Shown in pieces: positions 1-8,792 of a stretch of DNA of 64,000 bases; within the stretch, counting starts at the first letter, position 1, and the number at the start of each line of letters is the position of its first letter. Source of the DNA: an uncultured Litoreibacter sp. (GTDB lineage Bacteria > Pseudomonadota > Alphaproteobacteria > Rhodobacterales > Rhodobacteraceae); assembly GCF_947487515.1 (NCBI RefSeq), contig NZ_CANKWO010000003.1:389103-453102 (forward strand), written 5' to 3'. The position numbers were made by a program, and so were the translations under genes. The notes below the pieces were generated by a model. That model had not been told where the DNA came from, did not search any database, and was given only the letters and a program-made list of their open reading frames with translations.

Positions 1-751
1 CAACGGTATCGAAGAAGCCGCGCGCTTTTTTGACTTCGATCCAATTGTTTACGTAGTTGATCCAAACCTGATCGGCCTGCGGCAGCAGCATCGCAATAGG
101 CGAGGGCGCGCGCGCTTCGGCGCCATTCACGCGCATGATCGGGAATTTGTCGTCCAATGTGGAGCCTTCAATGTTAGAGGTGATGAACACATCCGCACGC
201 CCCGCAATCACTTCTTGATACCCGCGCGCCGGGGCTTCTACCACTTTGATGGTTGCGTTCGGGAACCATTCTTTGGCCAAGCTTTCAAACGTCGTGCCCA
301 GCGTGGTGGCAACGGTGACTTCTGGCTTGTTGATGCTGTCATAGCCGTCAAATTTGTCGGCGTTTTCCTTCAGGGTGAAGGGAAAGATTTCAACCGCGAT
401 GTAGCTGTCCGAAAAACCTGCAACCTTCATGCGCGCAGGTGAGATCGAGGCGGAGCCAGTCATGTGATAGCTGCCTGCGGTCACGCCATTCACCAGCGTT
501 TTCCAGTCGGTCGGCACAAATTCGACCTCGACGCCAAGGTCTTTGGCCAATTCTGTCATGATGTCGATGTCGTACCCTTTATAGCTGTTGGTGGCGGGGT
601 CGCGCACGGACATTGGGTTCCAGTCACCGGTGGTACCGACTTTCATCACACCGCCGTCCAGTATTTCGTTCAAGGCGGATTGGGCGATTGCGGCCGTGCT
701 CATGGCTGCGCCAAAGGCCAGTGCCACGAGGGCGTTTGCGAATTGTTTCAT
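1..751 (-). CDS. Amino-acid ABC transporter solute-binding protein (3' end cut off)
   Basis: This is a periplasmic type-3 solute-binding protein, the capture component of a polar amino-acid uptake system. It starts with ATG at 751 and runs off the window, so the C-terminus is missing. The first about 23 residues form a Sec signal peptide (basic start, hydrophobic core, Ala-rich end with AIAQ). The mature part shows the family's opening pattern: GDWNPMS, then GYDIDIM, then a TDWKTLVNG stretch followed by SISPARM, as in cyclohexadienyl dehydratase-like and cystine/glutamate binding proteins. The ATPase and permease genes are divergent from it, starting about 100 bp away. The exact ligand cannot be read from the sequence. 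Confidence 0.9.
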   Translation of the reverse strand, partial: MKQFANALVALAFGAAMSTAAIAQSALNEILDGGVMKVGTTGDWNPMSVRDPATNSYKGYDIDIMTELAKDLGVEVEFVPTDWKTLVNGVTAGSYHMTGSASISPARMKVAGFSDSYIAVEIFPFTLKENADKFDGYDSINKPEVTVATTLGTTFESLAKEWFPNATIKVVEAPARGYQEVIAGRADVFITSNIEGSTLDDKFPIMRVNGAEARAPSPIAMLLPQADQVWINYVNNWIEVKKARGFFDTV

Positions 752-855
752 AGCGGGAGTGTCTCCGGTGTTGAGAAAGTGATCGTGGCTTGAAGTTTCG
801 GCCACATGGCCCGTAACCTCAAGCTGTATGATGAATTGGCCGGAAGGGCGCGGAT

Positions 856-1596
856 GTGACGCAAAATGCGATCGAGATGGTCAATGTAGACAAGTGGTTT
901 GGCGACTTTCAGGTGCTTAAGGGCATTAATCTTAACGTCCAATCCGGTGAGCGGGTTGTTATCTGCGGGCCATCTGGATCGGGGAAATCGACGGTCGTGC
1001 GCTGTATCAACCGGCTTGAGGCTCATCAAAAAGGCGTGATCAAGATCGGTGGTGTGGTGCAAGATGGCAGCGCAGCGGCGCTTGAGGCGATCCGGTCCGA
1101 GGTCGGAATGGTCTTTCAGCAGTTCAATTTGTTCCCACATCTTAGCGTCATGGAAAACCTTGTTTTGGGGCCAATGAAGGCACGCGGAATGTCGCGTCAG
1201 CAAGCGGAAGAGCGTGCCATGGAATATTTGGAACGTGTGCGTATCCCCGAGCAAGCCTTCAAGCGCCCGAGCCAGCTATCAGGTGGCCAGCAGCAACGCG
1301 TCGCCATCGCGCGAAGCCTGTGTATGGAACCAAAAGTGATGCTGTTCGACGAGCCAACATCAGCCCTGGATCCCGAGATGATCTCGGAGGTGTTGGATGT
1401 GATCGTTGAACTGGCGGAGGAAGGGATGACCATGGTTGTTGTCACCCATGAGATGGGGTTTGCCCGAAAGGTCGCGGATAAAATGGTGTTCATGGATGCG
1501 GGCGAAATTATTGAAACCGGCACCGCTGGAGATTTCTTTTCCGCACCGAAGTCCGAACGCACTCAGGCGTTTCTTCAGCAAATTTTGCAGCACTGA
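856..1596 (+). CDS. Amino-acid ABC transporter ATP-binding protein
   Basis: This is the cytoplasmic ATPase of a polar amino-acid (GlnQ/HisP-type) importer, 246 aa, the normal length for the family. All motifs are present: Walker [10 protein letters not shown] (about 38-46), Q-loop at about 88, signature LSGGQQQ (from 141), Walker B VMLFDEP (161-167) and the switch His at about 198. The start is a GTG at 856. An in-frame ATG eight codons later (MVNVDKWFG) is an alternative start. The permease gene begins 1 bp after its stop, so the two are co-transcribed. The solute-binding protein is encoded divergently just upstream. Confidence 0.95.
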   Translation: MTQNAIEMVNVDKWFGDFQVLKGINLNVQSGERVVICGPSGSGKSTVVRCINRLEAHQKGVIKIGGVVQDGSAAALEAIRSEVGMVFQQFNLFPHLSVMENLVLGPMKARGMSRQQAEERAMEYLERVRIPEQAFKRPSQLSGGQQQRVAIARSLCMEPKVMLFDEPTSALDPEMISEVLDVIVELAEEGMTMVVVTHEMGFARKVADKMVFMDAGEIIETGTAGDFFSAPKSERTQAFLQQILQH

Positions 1597-1597
1597 T

Positions 1598-2356
1598 ATG
1601 CGCGTGGTCCTGTTCCTTTTCGGGGTGCTGCTGCTGTCCAGCTGCGGGTCGTCGGACACATGGGGGTGGTATGTCGTCAATCCGATGACGCCCTCCGGCT
1701 GGGTCAACATCAGGTTCTTGATCAATGGCATGGGGGCCACGGTTTTGCTGTCGGTAATCGCAGCATCGATCTCCATCGTGTTGGGGTTGCTGGTGGCCCT
1801 TCCAGCCTTGTCAGAGCATCGCGGCATACGCGCGATCAACCGCGTCTACGTTGAGGTTATCCGCGCGATTCCGCTGCTTCCAATGCTGTTTTGGGTCTTC
1901 TACGGGTTGCCGATTGTGTTCAAATCAATGGGGCTTAACATCCAGATTGATCCCTTCTGGGGCGCGATTATTACCCTTGCTTTATCCGACAGCGCATTCA
2001 CCGCAGAGATATATCGCGCAGGGATACAAAGCATCGCAAAAGGGCAGTCAGAAGCCGCGAAAACGGTGGGTTTGAATTACCTGCAAACCATGCGCTACGT
2101 GATTTTACCGCAAGCCATTCGACGTATCCTGCCGCCCTTGGCGAACCAATTTATCTATATCGTAAAAATGTCAGCCTTCGCCTCGGTGATCGGCATGCAG
2201 GAGCTGACCCGCCGCGCCAATGAACTGGTGGTAACGGAGTACCGCCCGTTGGAAATCTATTCGCTACTGATCGTCGAGTATTTGGTGCTGGTGCTGATCA
2301 TTAGCGCAGCTGTGCGCTGGCTAGAGCGCAAAATGGGATCGGATGAGAGAGGATGA
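1598..2356 (+). CDS. Amino-acid ABC transporter permease with lipoprotein-like N-terminus
   Basis: This is the inner-membrane permease of the amino-acid importer (HisM/GlnP family), 252 aa. The EAA loop that docks to the ATPase is visible at about residues 149-180 (SEAAKTVGLNYLQTMRYVIL). The ATG at 1598 follows the ATPase stop by 1 bp. A longer in-frame reading upstream lies inside the ATPase gene and is not credible. The first 20 residues end in LLLSSCGSS, a good lipobox, which is odd for a permease whose first membrane span follows only at about residue 45. It may be a cleaved lipid-anchored segment or simply an extra membrane span. Confidence 0.92.
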   Translation: MRVVLFLFGVLLLSSCGSSDTWGWYVVNPMTPSGWVNIRFLINGMGATVLLSVIAASISIVLGLLVALPALSEHRGIRAINRVYVEVIRAIPLLPMLFWVFYGLPIVFKSMGLNIQIDPFWGAIITLALSDSAFTAEIYRAGIQSIAKGQSEAAKTVGLNYLQTMRYVILPQAIRRILPPLANQFIYIVKMSAFASVIGMQELTRRANELVVTEYRPLEIYSLLIVEYLVLVLIISAAVRWLERKMGSDERG

Positions 2357-2694
2357 ACGAAATGGACTGGACTGAATTTATGAACGAGACCGCCGAAAAT
2401 ATCGGTGTCTTGGCCAAGGAGATGCCGGATACGGCAAAAGCGTTTAACGCGATGGGGACCGCGGCTAAAAAGTCTGGCGCTCTGGATGAGAAAACCAAAG
2501 AGATAATGGCCTTGGGAATCGCAATTGCCACCCGTTGCGACAGCTGTATCGGGTTTCACATTAAGTCGTTGATCCGTTTGAACATTACGCGCGACGAGTT
2601 GGTCGAAGCCCTTGCTATGGCCACATATATGGGAGGCGGCCCGTCATATGCGTATTCAGCCAAGGCGTTGAAGGCGTTTGAAGAGTTTTCTTGA
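2353..2694 (+). CDS. Carboxymuconolactone decarboxylase / AhpD-like protein
   Basis: This is a 113-aa protein of the CMD/AhpD fold. It carries the peroxidase-type redox motif C62-D-S-C65 followed by His69, the CxxC-xxx-H arrangement used by AhpD and related thiol disulfide reductases. It overlaps the permease stop by 4 bp (ATGA), so it is translationally coupled to the amino-acid importer. Members of this family typically form oligomers in the cytoplasm and reduce disulfides or hydroperoxides. The link to amino-acid uptake is unexplained, and the substrate is unknown. Confidence 0.85.
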   Translation: MNEMDWTEFMNETAENIGVLAKEMPDTAKAFNAMGTAAKKSGALDEKTKEIMALGIAIATRCDSCIGFHIKSLIRLNITRDELVEALAMATYMGGGPSYAYSAKALKAFEEFS

Positions 2695-2703
2695 GGCTGT
2701 GGG

Positions 2704-2892
2704 TTACGAGCTAATGTCAGCGGGGCCGACGCGATCCGCCAACAAGATCAGCCACGAAAGCGTTTCGCGTGTTTCCTCGCTCAGGGTCGAGTCCTCGCTG
2801 AGGGCGTGCATGGACCCCCGAAGAGACGGCCAACGATCGTAAAAATCGAGCAAGTCTGCGATAGGCTCTGGCCCCTTCTTCAGCGGCATCAT
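2704..2892 (-). CDS. Small hypothetical protein, 62 aa
   Basis: I do not recognise this protein. It is an acidic, probably helical 62-aa reading frame with a clear GGAG ribosome-binding site 6 bp before the tandem ATG ATG start, which is why I keep it. It faces the AhpD-like gene tail to tail with 9 bp between the stops. No membrane span or signal peptide is seen. Confidence 0.5.
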   Translation of the reverse strand: MMPLKKGPEPIADLLDFYDRWPSLRGSMHALSEDSTLSEETRETLSWLILLADRVGPADISS

Positions 2893-2978
2893 AGGTGGCT
2901 CCGGTATGTTGAATGGATGCGAATGTATTTAGGGTATCAACGCATTACTTCCTCCACATGTGAAAAAAGTGTGAAGGA

Positions 2979-3001
2979 GTTGGAGAATTTTAGTTTAGAT
3001 T
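2979..3001. promoter_or_regulatory. Imperfect inverted repeat upstream of the 3.0-8.0 kb unit
   Basis: A TAGTTTAG arm and a TTAAACTT-type arm face each other around a short centre, about 40 bp before the regulator's GTG start. The region is AT-rich compared with its surroundings. It could be an operator or promoter element for the three-gene unit. This is weak evidence resting on symmetry and position only. Confidence 0.3.
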
Positions 3002-3036
3002 GTTAAACTTACCTCTAGGGAAGGCGTGAGATAACA

Positions 3037-4683
3037 GTGACCACTAAACTTAACATATCGTTGTTCGGGTCCTGTGTGGTGCGTGTTGATGGTGCGGCCG
3101 GAGTTGAGGTTAAAGGCGCCAAGCATAGGGCGCTATTCGCGCTATTGGCGACTGCACCCTTGGGACGGCGGACCCGTTCCTACCTTCAGCGCACCTTGTG
3201 GGGGTCGTCTTGCTATGACGGCGGGCGGCAGAACTTGCGCCGTGCCCTGTCTGACCTGCGGTCTTTGCTAGGGCCGGACTTCGACAGATTTATCAAATGC
3301 ACCAACAGCGACGTAGAATTGGATTTATCTTTGGTGAGCTTCTTGGGGGCCCCGGGAACCGGTGTCTTTATGGAAGGCATAGGTATTCGCGATCGCGGCT
3401 TTGAGGAATGGGTCGCGGCGATGCGGGCTGACGATAGTCAGATTGCTGCTTTGTATCGCACGACGCCGCGCACCCAGCTTGGGCGACCTCTGCCGCGTAT
3501 CACCGCATTGCCATTTAAGCGCGTCATGGGCGGCCAGCAGTTGGGCGTTCTTGGGGATTGGCTGGCCGAAGAAGTCTGCCGGTCTCTGTCACGTTCAAAT
3601 TTGTTGTCGGTTATCTCGCATCTATCAAGTCGCGCGCTGGCTGCACGGTCCACCAATATTTTGGATGTCCGCCGAGAGCTGGATGTCGATTACTTTGTGA
3701 CGGGGTCCATCCGCGAAATGGGCGGGCGCATCATTGTCGACATGGATTTTGTCGATGCACGGGATGGCAGCATTTTGTGGACGCGGCAGCTTGCGGGTCC
3801 GGAATCCAGTTTTTGGGATGATGTCGGCAGCGGCTTAGAGGGGGCAGTGCGCGCCATTGGGCGCTCCATTGCGGATGAGGCGATTGCCTACGTCAATGAC
3901 CGCCCCGTGCCGGAGTTGGACGACCATCATCTTGTGATTGGCGGTGTCTCATTGATGCATCGGCCGACTTTCCGCGACTTTGCGAAATCGCGCCCCTTGT
4001 TGGAAGAAGCCGTGTCGCGCGCGCCAATGGTGGCAGAAACGCATGCGTGGCTGGCTAAATGGTATGTGTTGAGCGTATTTAACGGCTGGACGACCGACAA
4101 GCAGGGCGACACCCAACGCGCATTGGATTCCTCTTCTCGGGCGTTGGACATCAACCCAGATAGCTCCTTCTCTTTGGTGATTGACGGCTTCGCGCATAAC
4201 AACCTTTTGCAAAGGATGGACGTGGCCAGCGGACGGTACGACTTGGCCATCGATATCAACCCCAACGAAAGCCTGTCATGGCTGCTTCGCGGTGCGTTAC
4301 TGGCGTTTCAAGACGAAGGTGCCGATGCCATCGAAGCCGCGAGTCAGGCGTGCAGCCTGTCCCCGATAGATCCGTTCGGCTACTTTTATGACAGCCTGTC
4401 CAGCACTGCGCATTTGGCCGCTGAGGACTACCAGAAGGCCCTCGAATTCGCCGAACGCTCCTTGGAGGTCAACGACCGCCATCTGTCTACATTGCGCGCA
4501 AAGATCATTGCGCTGCATTTCTTGGATCGCGGGGACGAATCCCGCGCGGCGGCATCGGACCTGATGCGCCGTCAACCTGACTTTAGACTTAACGATTATG
4601 CCAAAGCTCATCCTTCTTCGGGGCGGGCGATTGGGCAACGAGCGTTGGTGGCCTTAAAGGCGGCGGGCGTTCCCTTAACCTAG
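3037..4683 (+). CDS. SARP/BTAD-type winged-helix regulator with TolB-like domain and TPRs
   Basis: This 548-aa cytoplasmic protein is built like the transcriptional regulators often mis-called adenylate cyclases. Residues 1-105 form an OmpR/SARP-like winged helix; the stretch RQNLRRALSDLRSLLG is typical. Residues about 150-260 form a TolB/FlgO-like domain (LPF at the start, then DVDYFVTGSIRE and a GSILWTRQL segment). The C-terminal half (about 290-530) is TPR-like helical repeats with the usual A/P spacing (AEDYQKALEFAERSLEVN). No cyclase catalytic domain is present. The start is GTG. It precedes the PAP2-like gene by 12 bp and probably controls its own operon. Confidence 0.8.
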   Translation: MTTKLNISLFGSCVVRVDGAAGVEVKGAKHRALFALLATAPLGRRTRSYLQRTLWGSSCYDGGRQNLRRALSDLRSLLGPDFDRFIKCTNSDVELDLSLVSFLGAPGTGVFMEGIGIRDRGFEEWVAAMRADDSQIAALYRTTPRTQLGRPLPRITALPFKRVMGGQQLGVLGDWLAEEVCRSLSRSNLLSVISHLSSRALAARSTNILDVRRELDVDYFVTGSIREMGGRIIVDMDFVDARDGSILWTRQLAGPESSFWDDVGSGLEGAVRAIGRSIADEAIAYVNDRPVPELDDHHLVIGGVSLMHRPTFRDFAKSRPLLEEAVSRAPMVAETHAWLAKWYVLSVFNGWTTDKQGDTQRALDSSSRALDINPDSSFSLVIDGFAHNNLLQRMDVASGRYDLAIDINPNESLSWLLRGALLAFQDEGADAIEAASQACSLSPIDPFGYFYDSLSSTAHLAAEDYQKALEFAERSLEVNDRHLSTLRAKIIALHFLDRGDESRAAASDLMRRQPDFRLNDYAKAHPSSGRAIGQRALVALKAAGVPLT

Positions 4684-4695
4684 GAACAAAGCGAC

Positions 4696-5814
4696 ATGGC
4701 GAGATACGGTGGAATTGGTGGCATTGGCGGAATTGGTGGCATCGGTGGCATTGGAGGGATTGGCGGCATCGGTGGAATTGCTGGTGGCGCCGGACTTGGT
4801 GACTTCCTTGGAGGAGGGGCCGCAGCCGCATATGGACCTGCGTTAACGACGGGGCTTCAAACCACTGCAGAGGCGATTATTCACTCCATAGGTGACGGGC
4901 CCGCGCCCATCCCCACACAGCTGCCCGAGAATTCGACCGACAATCTGAATCAAGCCGCCGACTGGGTGCGCGGGTCTCTTTACCTTACGGATTTCATCAA
5001 AGACGTTGGGTCTTCGGTTGCAGGAGATCAGGTCGCACTCACCTTTGAGGGGCAGGATCTGCTGTCTGTCCAGCGCCCTTCAGCCGAGTTGCTTTCGCAG
5101 CAATGTAGCATCGTGCGCGACTACAGTGACTTGCGCGCCGATCGCGCGGCCGAGATCACCAGCCAACTGGGGTTCCCCACAGACTACTTCGCGATGATCC
5201 TCGCACTGCATCCGGCACATAACCGGTTCACGCTGGAGCTGATCACTGTCACGCAGTTGATGTGTTCGCATATTGCGATGATGGCAAAATACGCTTTGGC
5301 GGTACGGCGCCCCGACCAAGTGGATACGCGCATCATGCCGATGATTGCGACCCCGGGGCATGGTAGTTTTCCCTCTGCTCACGCAACGGAAGCCTATGGT
5401 GTGGCCACCGTTATGTTGGGGTTGATGGATGCGTGGCAAAGCTTTGCCGACAGCGCCGATCGCCGAGAGCTGTTGCGGCAATTGGCCAATCGGATTGCCG
5501 TCAACCGGACGGTTGCAGGCGTTCACTACCCGATAGACACTTGGGCCGGTGCCTCTTTGGGGCAAGCCATTGGCGGGGCCGTGCTGGGGCGCTGCGGGAT
5601 CGCGCAAAGCAGTAAATCAGTGGGTTACGAGCCGCAGAACACGGATTTTGTCGGCCATGATTTTGTGACGTTGATGGAGGGGGGAACAACGGCTCAAAAC
5701 TACGGCATATCGGTCGGAGAGGATGTTCAGTCCTCCACATCGCCGTTGTTCGAATGGCTTTGGCGTAAGGCCGTCGCTGAGGCGCATACGGGCGATTCTG
5801 GGGCGATGGTGTAA
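4696..5814 (+). CDS. PAP2/vanadium-haloperoxidase-fold protein with (GGI)8 leader
   Basis: This 372-aa protein has all three motifs of the acid phosphatase/vanadium haloperoxidase active site: K198-x6-R205-P206, P226-S-A-H229 (the usual SGH is SAH here), and R271-x5-H277-x3-D281. Either phosphatase or haloperoxidase activity is possible. Before this domain lies a striking leader of eight perfect Gly-Gly-Ile units (residues 5-28) followed by a Gly/Ala-rich linker to about residue 46. No Sec signal peptide is seen. Twelve base pairs separate it from the regulator gene, and the protease gene begins directly after its stop codon. The role of the leader is unknown. Confidence 0.85.
   Translation: MARYGGIGGIGGIGGIGGIGGIGGIGGIAGGAGLGDFLGGGAAAAYGPALTTGLQTTAEAIIHSIGDGPAPIPTQLPENSTDNLNQAADWVRGSLYLTDFIKDVGSSVAGDQVALTFEGQDLLSVQRPSAELLSQQCSIVRDYSDLRADRAAEITSQLGFPTDYFAMILALHPAHNRFTLELITVTQLMCSHIAMMAKYALAVRRPDQVDTRIMPMIATPGHGSFPSAHATEAYGVATVMLGLMDAWQSFADSADRRELLRQLANRIAVNRTVAGVHYPIDTWAGASLGQAIGGAVLGRCGIAQSSKSVGYEPQNTDFVGHDFVTLMEGGTTAQNYGISVGEDVQSSTSPLFEWLWRKAVAEAHTGDSGAMV
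4708..4779 (+). repeat. Eight tandem 9-bp units encoding Gly-Gly-Ile
   Basis: Eight in-frame 9-bp units follow each other without interruption right after the fourth codon of the PAP2-like gene. The third codon positions vary between units (GGT/GGC/GGA/GGG and ATT/ATC) while the peptide stays exact. This suggests selection on the protein repeat and not recent slippage of DNA. Confidence 0.95.
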
Positions 5815-7950
5815 ATGGCACCGCGTGTCCGGCAGTACACCGGCCCCTATGAACGTTGGGTGTTCGGTCAAAACCTAGGCCGCCCCTTTAGTTTCCCTGC
5901 AATCCGAGACTGGAGCTCGCGGTACTTCGCGGCCCTAATGGACAGCTCGGGGCCGTTACCTGATGTGTCTCGGGTAAAGTTCAAGCCAGAGCCAGGGGCC
6001 GACGCGGAACGCGTGGATATTCGCTACCCTCCCCTGTGGAACAATGGTCAGGGGCTAAGTGTTCGCCCGTTTTGTTTCTATAATCCCGAAAGTACCAGCT
6101 CCACGCTTTCGGAAGACTTGGGCGACAGGATCGACCGCCTGCTGGAAACTTTTGACCAAGTTACCGAAGTAAGCGACGAATTGACCGGCCGGAAAACCCG
6201 CGCGCGTTACCGCGTGAATTTTCCGATCAACCCGCTGTCATGGACCCAAGAATATGACGCGTCAGCAGAGGTCGCAGGATATCAGCCGCAGGCGACCCCT
6301 CCCAAGGCGATCATCGCGGTCATTGATGATGGCATCCCATTTGCAAACTGCACCTATTTGAACGCATCGGGTAGAACACGCGTAAGCCACTGCTGGTTGC
6401 AGGCCGCGCGCAGCAATGGGCCCGCGCCCGTGCCGTTTGGCCGCGAAGTGAGCAATGGCGAAATAGACACCCTGCGCCTGACCCACGGGCGCGAGGAAGA
6501 GGCGTTGTACCGTGCAGCGGGGGCGATTGATACGGGGCTCCCCGAGATCGGCAACTACCTGCGCCGCGAGACCACCCATGGGGCGCATACTCTGTCGATG
6601 GCGGCGGGAAAACGTCTAGGGGTGCCGGTGGACCCGTCGCTGGACGATATAGAGATTATTGCGGTGCAGCTGCCAAATTCCATTTCGTGGGACACGTCGG
6701 GTTTCGGCAAGGAGATGTATATGCTCTCGGCGTTGCACTACGTGTTTGATCGCGCCAAGTGCATCGCGCAAGCGCATGGCCTGACACAAGAGCTGCCCTT
6801 GGTGGTGAATTTCTCCTACGGCTGGTCATCGGGGCGCCACGATGGGGCGTCTGAAATGGACAGCGCCATCCAAGAGTTGCTGACATCGCGCCGCGCCCTT
6901 GCCCCGAGTTTTCTGGTCATGCCAAGTGGCAATACCTTTGAAGACGAAATGCATGCGAACTTCCAAGAAGACGCCTTCAAGGATGGTGAAATCAGCATCG
7001 GTTGGCAGGTTCAGCCCGACGATAGCACCTCTAGCTATGTGGAAATGTGGCTGCCCGAGGGATTGGACCCCGACGGCTACACCTTTGAAGTGACCCCGCC
7101 CCGCGGCCTGACCTGTGATACCCCGCCGTCTTTGGCCGTTCAGGGAGCCCCGCGCTTTCTTCGCGGAGACCCGAGGGATTTCGTAAATCTCAGTATTGAT
7201 GGTGCAGTGGTGGGGCAAATCTCCGTCGACAAAAATCGCGGAACACGGTGGAGGGCGATGGTTGCACTTGCCCCAAGCACACCGATCAATATGACGGACA
7301 ACGAGCCGCCCCGTTGGGCCGCTGCGGGGCGCTGGGTGTTAACGCTGAAGCGGACCGCAACATCAGAGCCATTGCCACCGGACGGGTTTATCAATGTCTG
7401 GGTTCAGCGCGACGACGACCCATCGGAACTTCGCACCGGTGGCCGGCAAAGCTATTTGGTCGAGTTGGACAAGCCGCCACATATGAAACCCGCCCTGCCA
7501 GAATACACCCAGCCCCTTGATCCCCTACGCGGATTTGGCAGCATGAACGGCGTGGCCAATGCCGAGCTGGTCACACGTGTCGGGGGCTTTGTGCAGTCCA
7601 GCGGAACACCTGCGCGTTATTCCTCTGCGGGGGGGCTGCTGAACACCACAACGGATGCGCCCGCTACTTGGGGCGTGCAGGTGGCAATAAGCGGGGTGTC
7701 GGATCGCAGTCAAACGTTGCCGGGAACTGTGGGGCAGGGCGTCTACTCTGGTGCGAGATCAATATTGATCGGAACCAGCGGTGCGGCCCCTCAGGTTGCG
7801 CGGGCAATGGTGCGCGCTTTGGCGGCTAATCTGGATCCTGTGTCGGGCATGACACCTCAACAGTATGACGCCCCCAATCCGGTCAAGAATGTGCAGCTGA
7901 AGGCACGTCTTGGGACCTATAAAACACCGCATCTTTGGGCGGGAGGATAA
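5815..7950 (+). CDS. Leaderless subtilisin-like (S8) serine protease
   Basis: This is a 711-aa serine peptidase of the subtilase family. The triad is complete: Asp171 in AVIDDGI, His255 in TTHGAHT and Ser655 in IGTSGAAPQVAR. The oxyanion Asn373 lies in MPSGN. A long insert of about 280 residues, rich in beta-type sequence, separates Asn and Ser, and an N-terminal domain of about 160 residues precedes the catalytic part. No signal peptide is visible, so it is cytoplasmic or uses another export route. Its ATG immediately follows the TAA of the PAP2-like gene, so the two are certainly co-translated. I know no named gene for this arrangement. Confidence 0.85.
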   Translation: MAPRVRQYTGPYERWVFGQNLGRPFSFPAIRDWSSRYFAALMDSSGPLPDVSRVKFKPEPGADAERVDIRYPPLWNNGQGLSVRPFCFYNPESTSSTLSEDLGDRIDRLLETFDQVTEVSDELTGRKTRARYRVNFPINPLSWTQEYDASAEVAGYQPQATPPKAIIAVIDDGIPFANCTYLNASGRTRVSHCWLQAARSNGPAPVPFGREVSNGEIDTLRLTHGREEEALYRAAGAIDTGLPEIGNYLRRETTHGAHTLSMAAGKRLGVPVDPSLDDIEIIAVQLPNSISWDTSGFGKEMYMLSALHYVFDRAKCIAQAHGLTQELPLVVNFSYGWSSGRHDGASEMDSAIQELLTSRRALAPSFLVMPSGNTFEDEMHANFQEDAFKDGEISIGWQVQPDDSTSSYVEMWLPEGLDPDGYTFEVTPPRGLTCDTPPSLAVQGAPRFLRGDPRDFVNLSIDGAVVGQISVDKNRGTRWRAMVALAPSTPINMTDNEPPRWAAAGRWVLTLKRTATSEPLPPDGFINVWVQRDDDPSELRTGGRQSYLVELDKPPHMKPALPEYTQPLDPLRGFGSMNGVANAELVTRVGGFVQSSGTPARYSSAGGLLNTTTDAPATWGVQVAISGVSDRSQTLPGTVGQGVYSGARSILIGTSGAAPQVARAMVRALAANLDPVSGMTPQQYDAPNPVKNVQLKARLGTYKTPHLWAGG

Positions 7951-8105
7951 ATATGGTCACGGAAAATTAACGAAGAGCCGTCACCTATAGGGCCATGCGG
8001 GGTCACCCCCGTGTGAGGGAGGGAGCTCAACGAAATTGTGCTGAGTTTGCGACAGCTTTTGGCGAGGTTGTGCGCGCGTTTTTTGAGTAGCGTTGGGTGC
8101 CCTCT
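7951..8105. other. Intergenic, no gene seen
   Basis: This is a 155-bp gap between the convergent protease and metallopeptidase genes. I see no convincing terminator hairpin or coding potential. Confidence 0.5.
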
Positions 8106-8792
8106 TTAGAACTGGTAGTGATGCAGGCCGCCGCCATGTACTCGCAACCATTTACGCGGGGCTTCATAGTCGGGCATCAGGCCAGCCACCTCGGCCCAAA
8201 ATGCGGGGCTGTGGTTCATTTCCGCCAAATGCGCGACCTCATGAGCCGCAACATAGTCAAGCACCTGCTTAGGGGCGAGAATCAACCGCCAAGAGTACAT
8301 TAAATTCCCATCCGACGTGCATGACCCCCAACGCGACCGCGTATCGCGAATGCTGATCTTCGCATAAGGGCGACCAAGCACGGCGGAGTACCGCGCGCTG
8401 GCCTCCGCCAAACGATCCCGTGCGAGAACCTTCAAGAAAGCGCGTACGCGGGCCCCAGCTTTGTCGGCGCCCTCTGGGATCAGCAAATGGTCGTCCATCA
8501 ACTTGACACTGCGGGTGCGCGTTTCTGCGATCAGGCGGGAATGGCCCTCGATAGGAATCGCCACACCCGGGGCAATGATCGTGGCCTCGGGGCGTTGGCT
8601 GAGATGTTTGCGAATCCAGTCTTCTTTCGCGTGCAAGAATTCTTGTGCTTCGCGCATGGAGGCCCGCTTTGGCAGCGTCAGAGACACACGTCCGTCCACG
8701 CCGGATACCCGCAATGACAACCGCCGTGCGCGCGCCGAATGCTTCAATGTGACGTCAATCGGGGGGTGCCCCAGATGAATCGTATCTGCCAT
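8106..8792 (-). CDS. YgjP-like (DUF45) zinc metallopeptidase
   Basis: This 228-aa cytoplasmic protein belongs to the YgjP/M48-like family. The zinc motif HEVAH lies at 184-188 with a further His at 194 (MNHSPAFW), preceded by the family hallmark TRSRWGSCTS (151-160) and the DYVAAHE approach. Length and order match the family. It reads towards the subtilase and away from the TIGR02300-type gene. Its cellular substrate is not known from the sequence. Confidence 0.88.
   Translation of the reverse strand: MADTIHLGHPPIDVTLKHSARARRLSLRVSGVDGRVSLTLPKRASMREAQEFLHAKEDWIRKHLSQRPEATIIAPGVAIPIEGHSRLIAETRTRSVKLMDDHLLIPEGADKAGARVRAFLKVLARDRLAEASARYSAVLGRPYAKISIRDTRSRWGSCTSDGNLMYSWRLILAPKQVLDYVAAHEVAHLAEMNHSPAFWAEVAGLMPDYEAPRKWLRVHGGGLHHYQF

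Noticed and set aside
3037-4683. Adenylate cyclase
   Set aside because: The architecture is common in proteins annotated that way, but no cyclase catalytic domain is present.
4708-4779. Tandem 9-bp repeats as a CRISPR or minisatellite
   Set aside because: The units are contiguous, in frame and without spacers; they are coding repeats.
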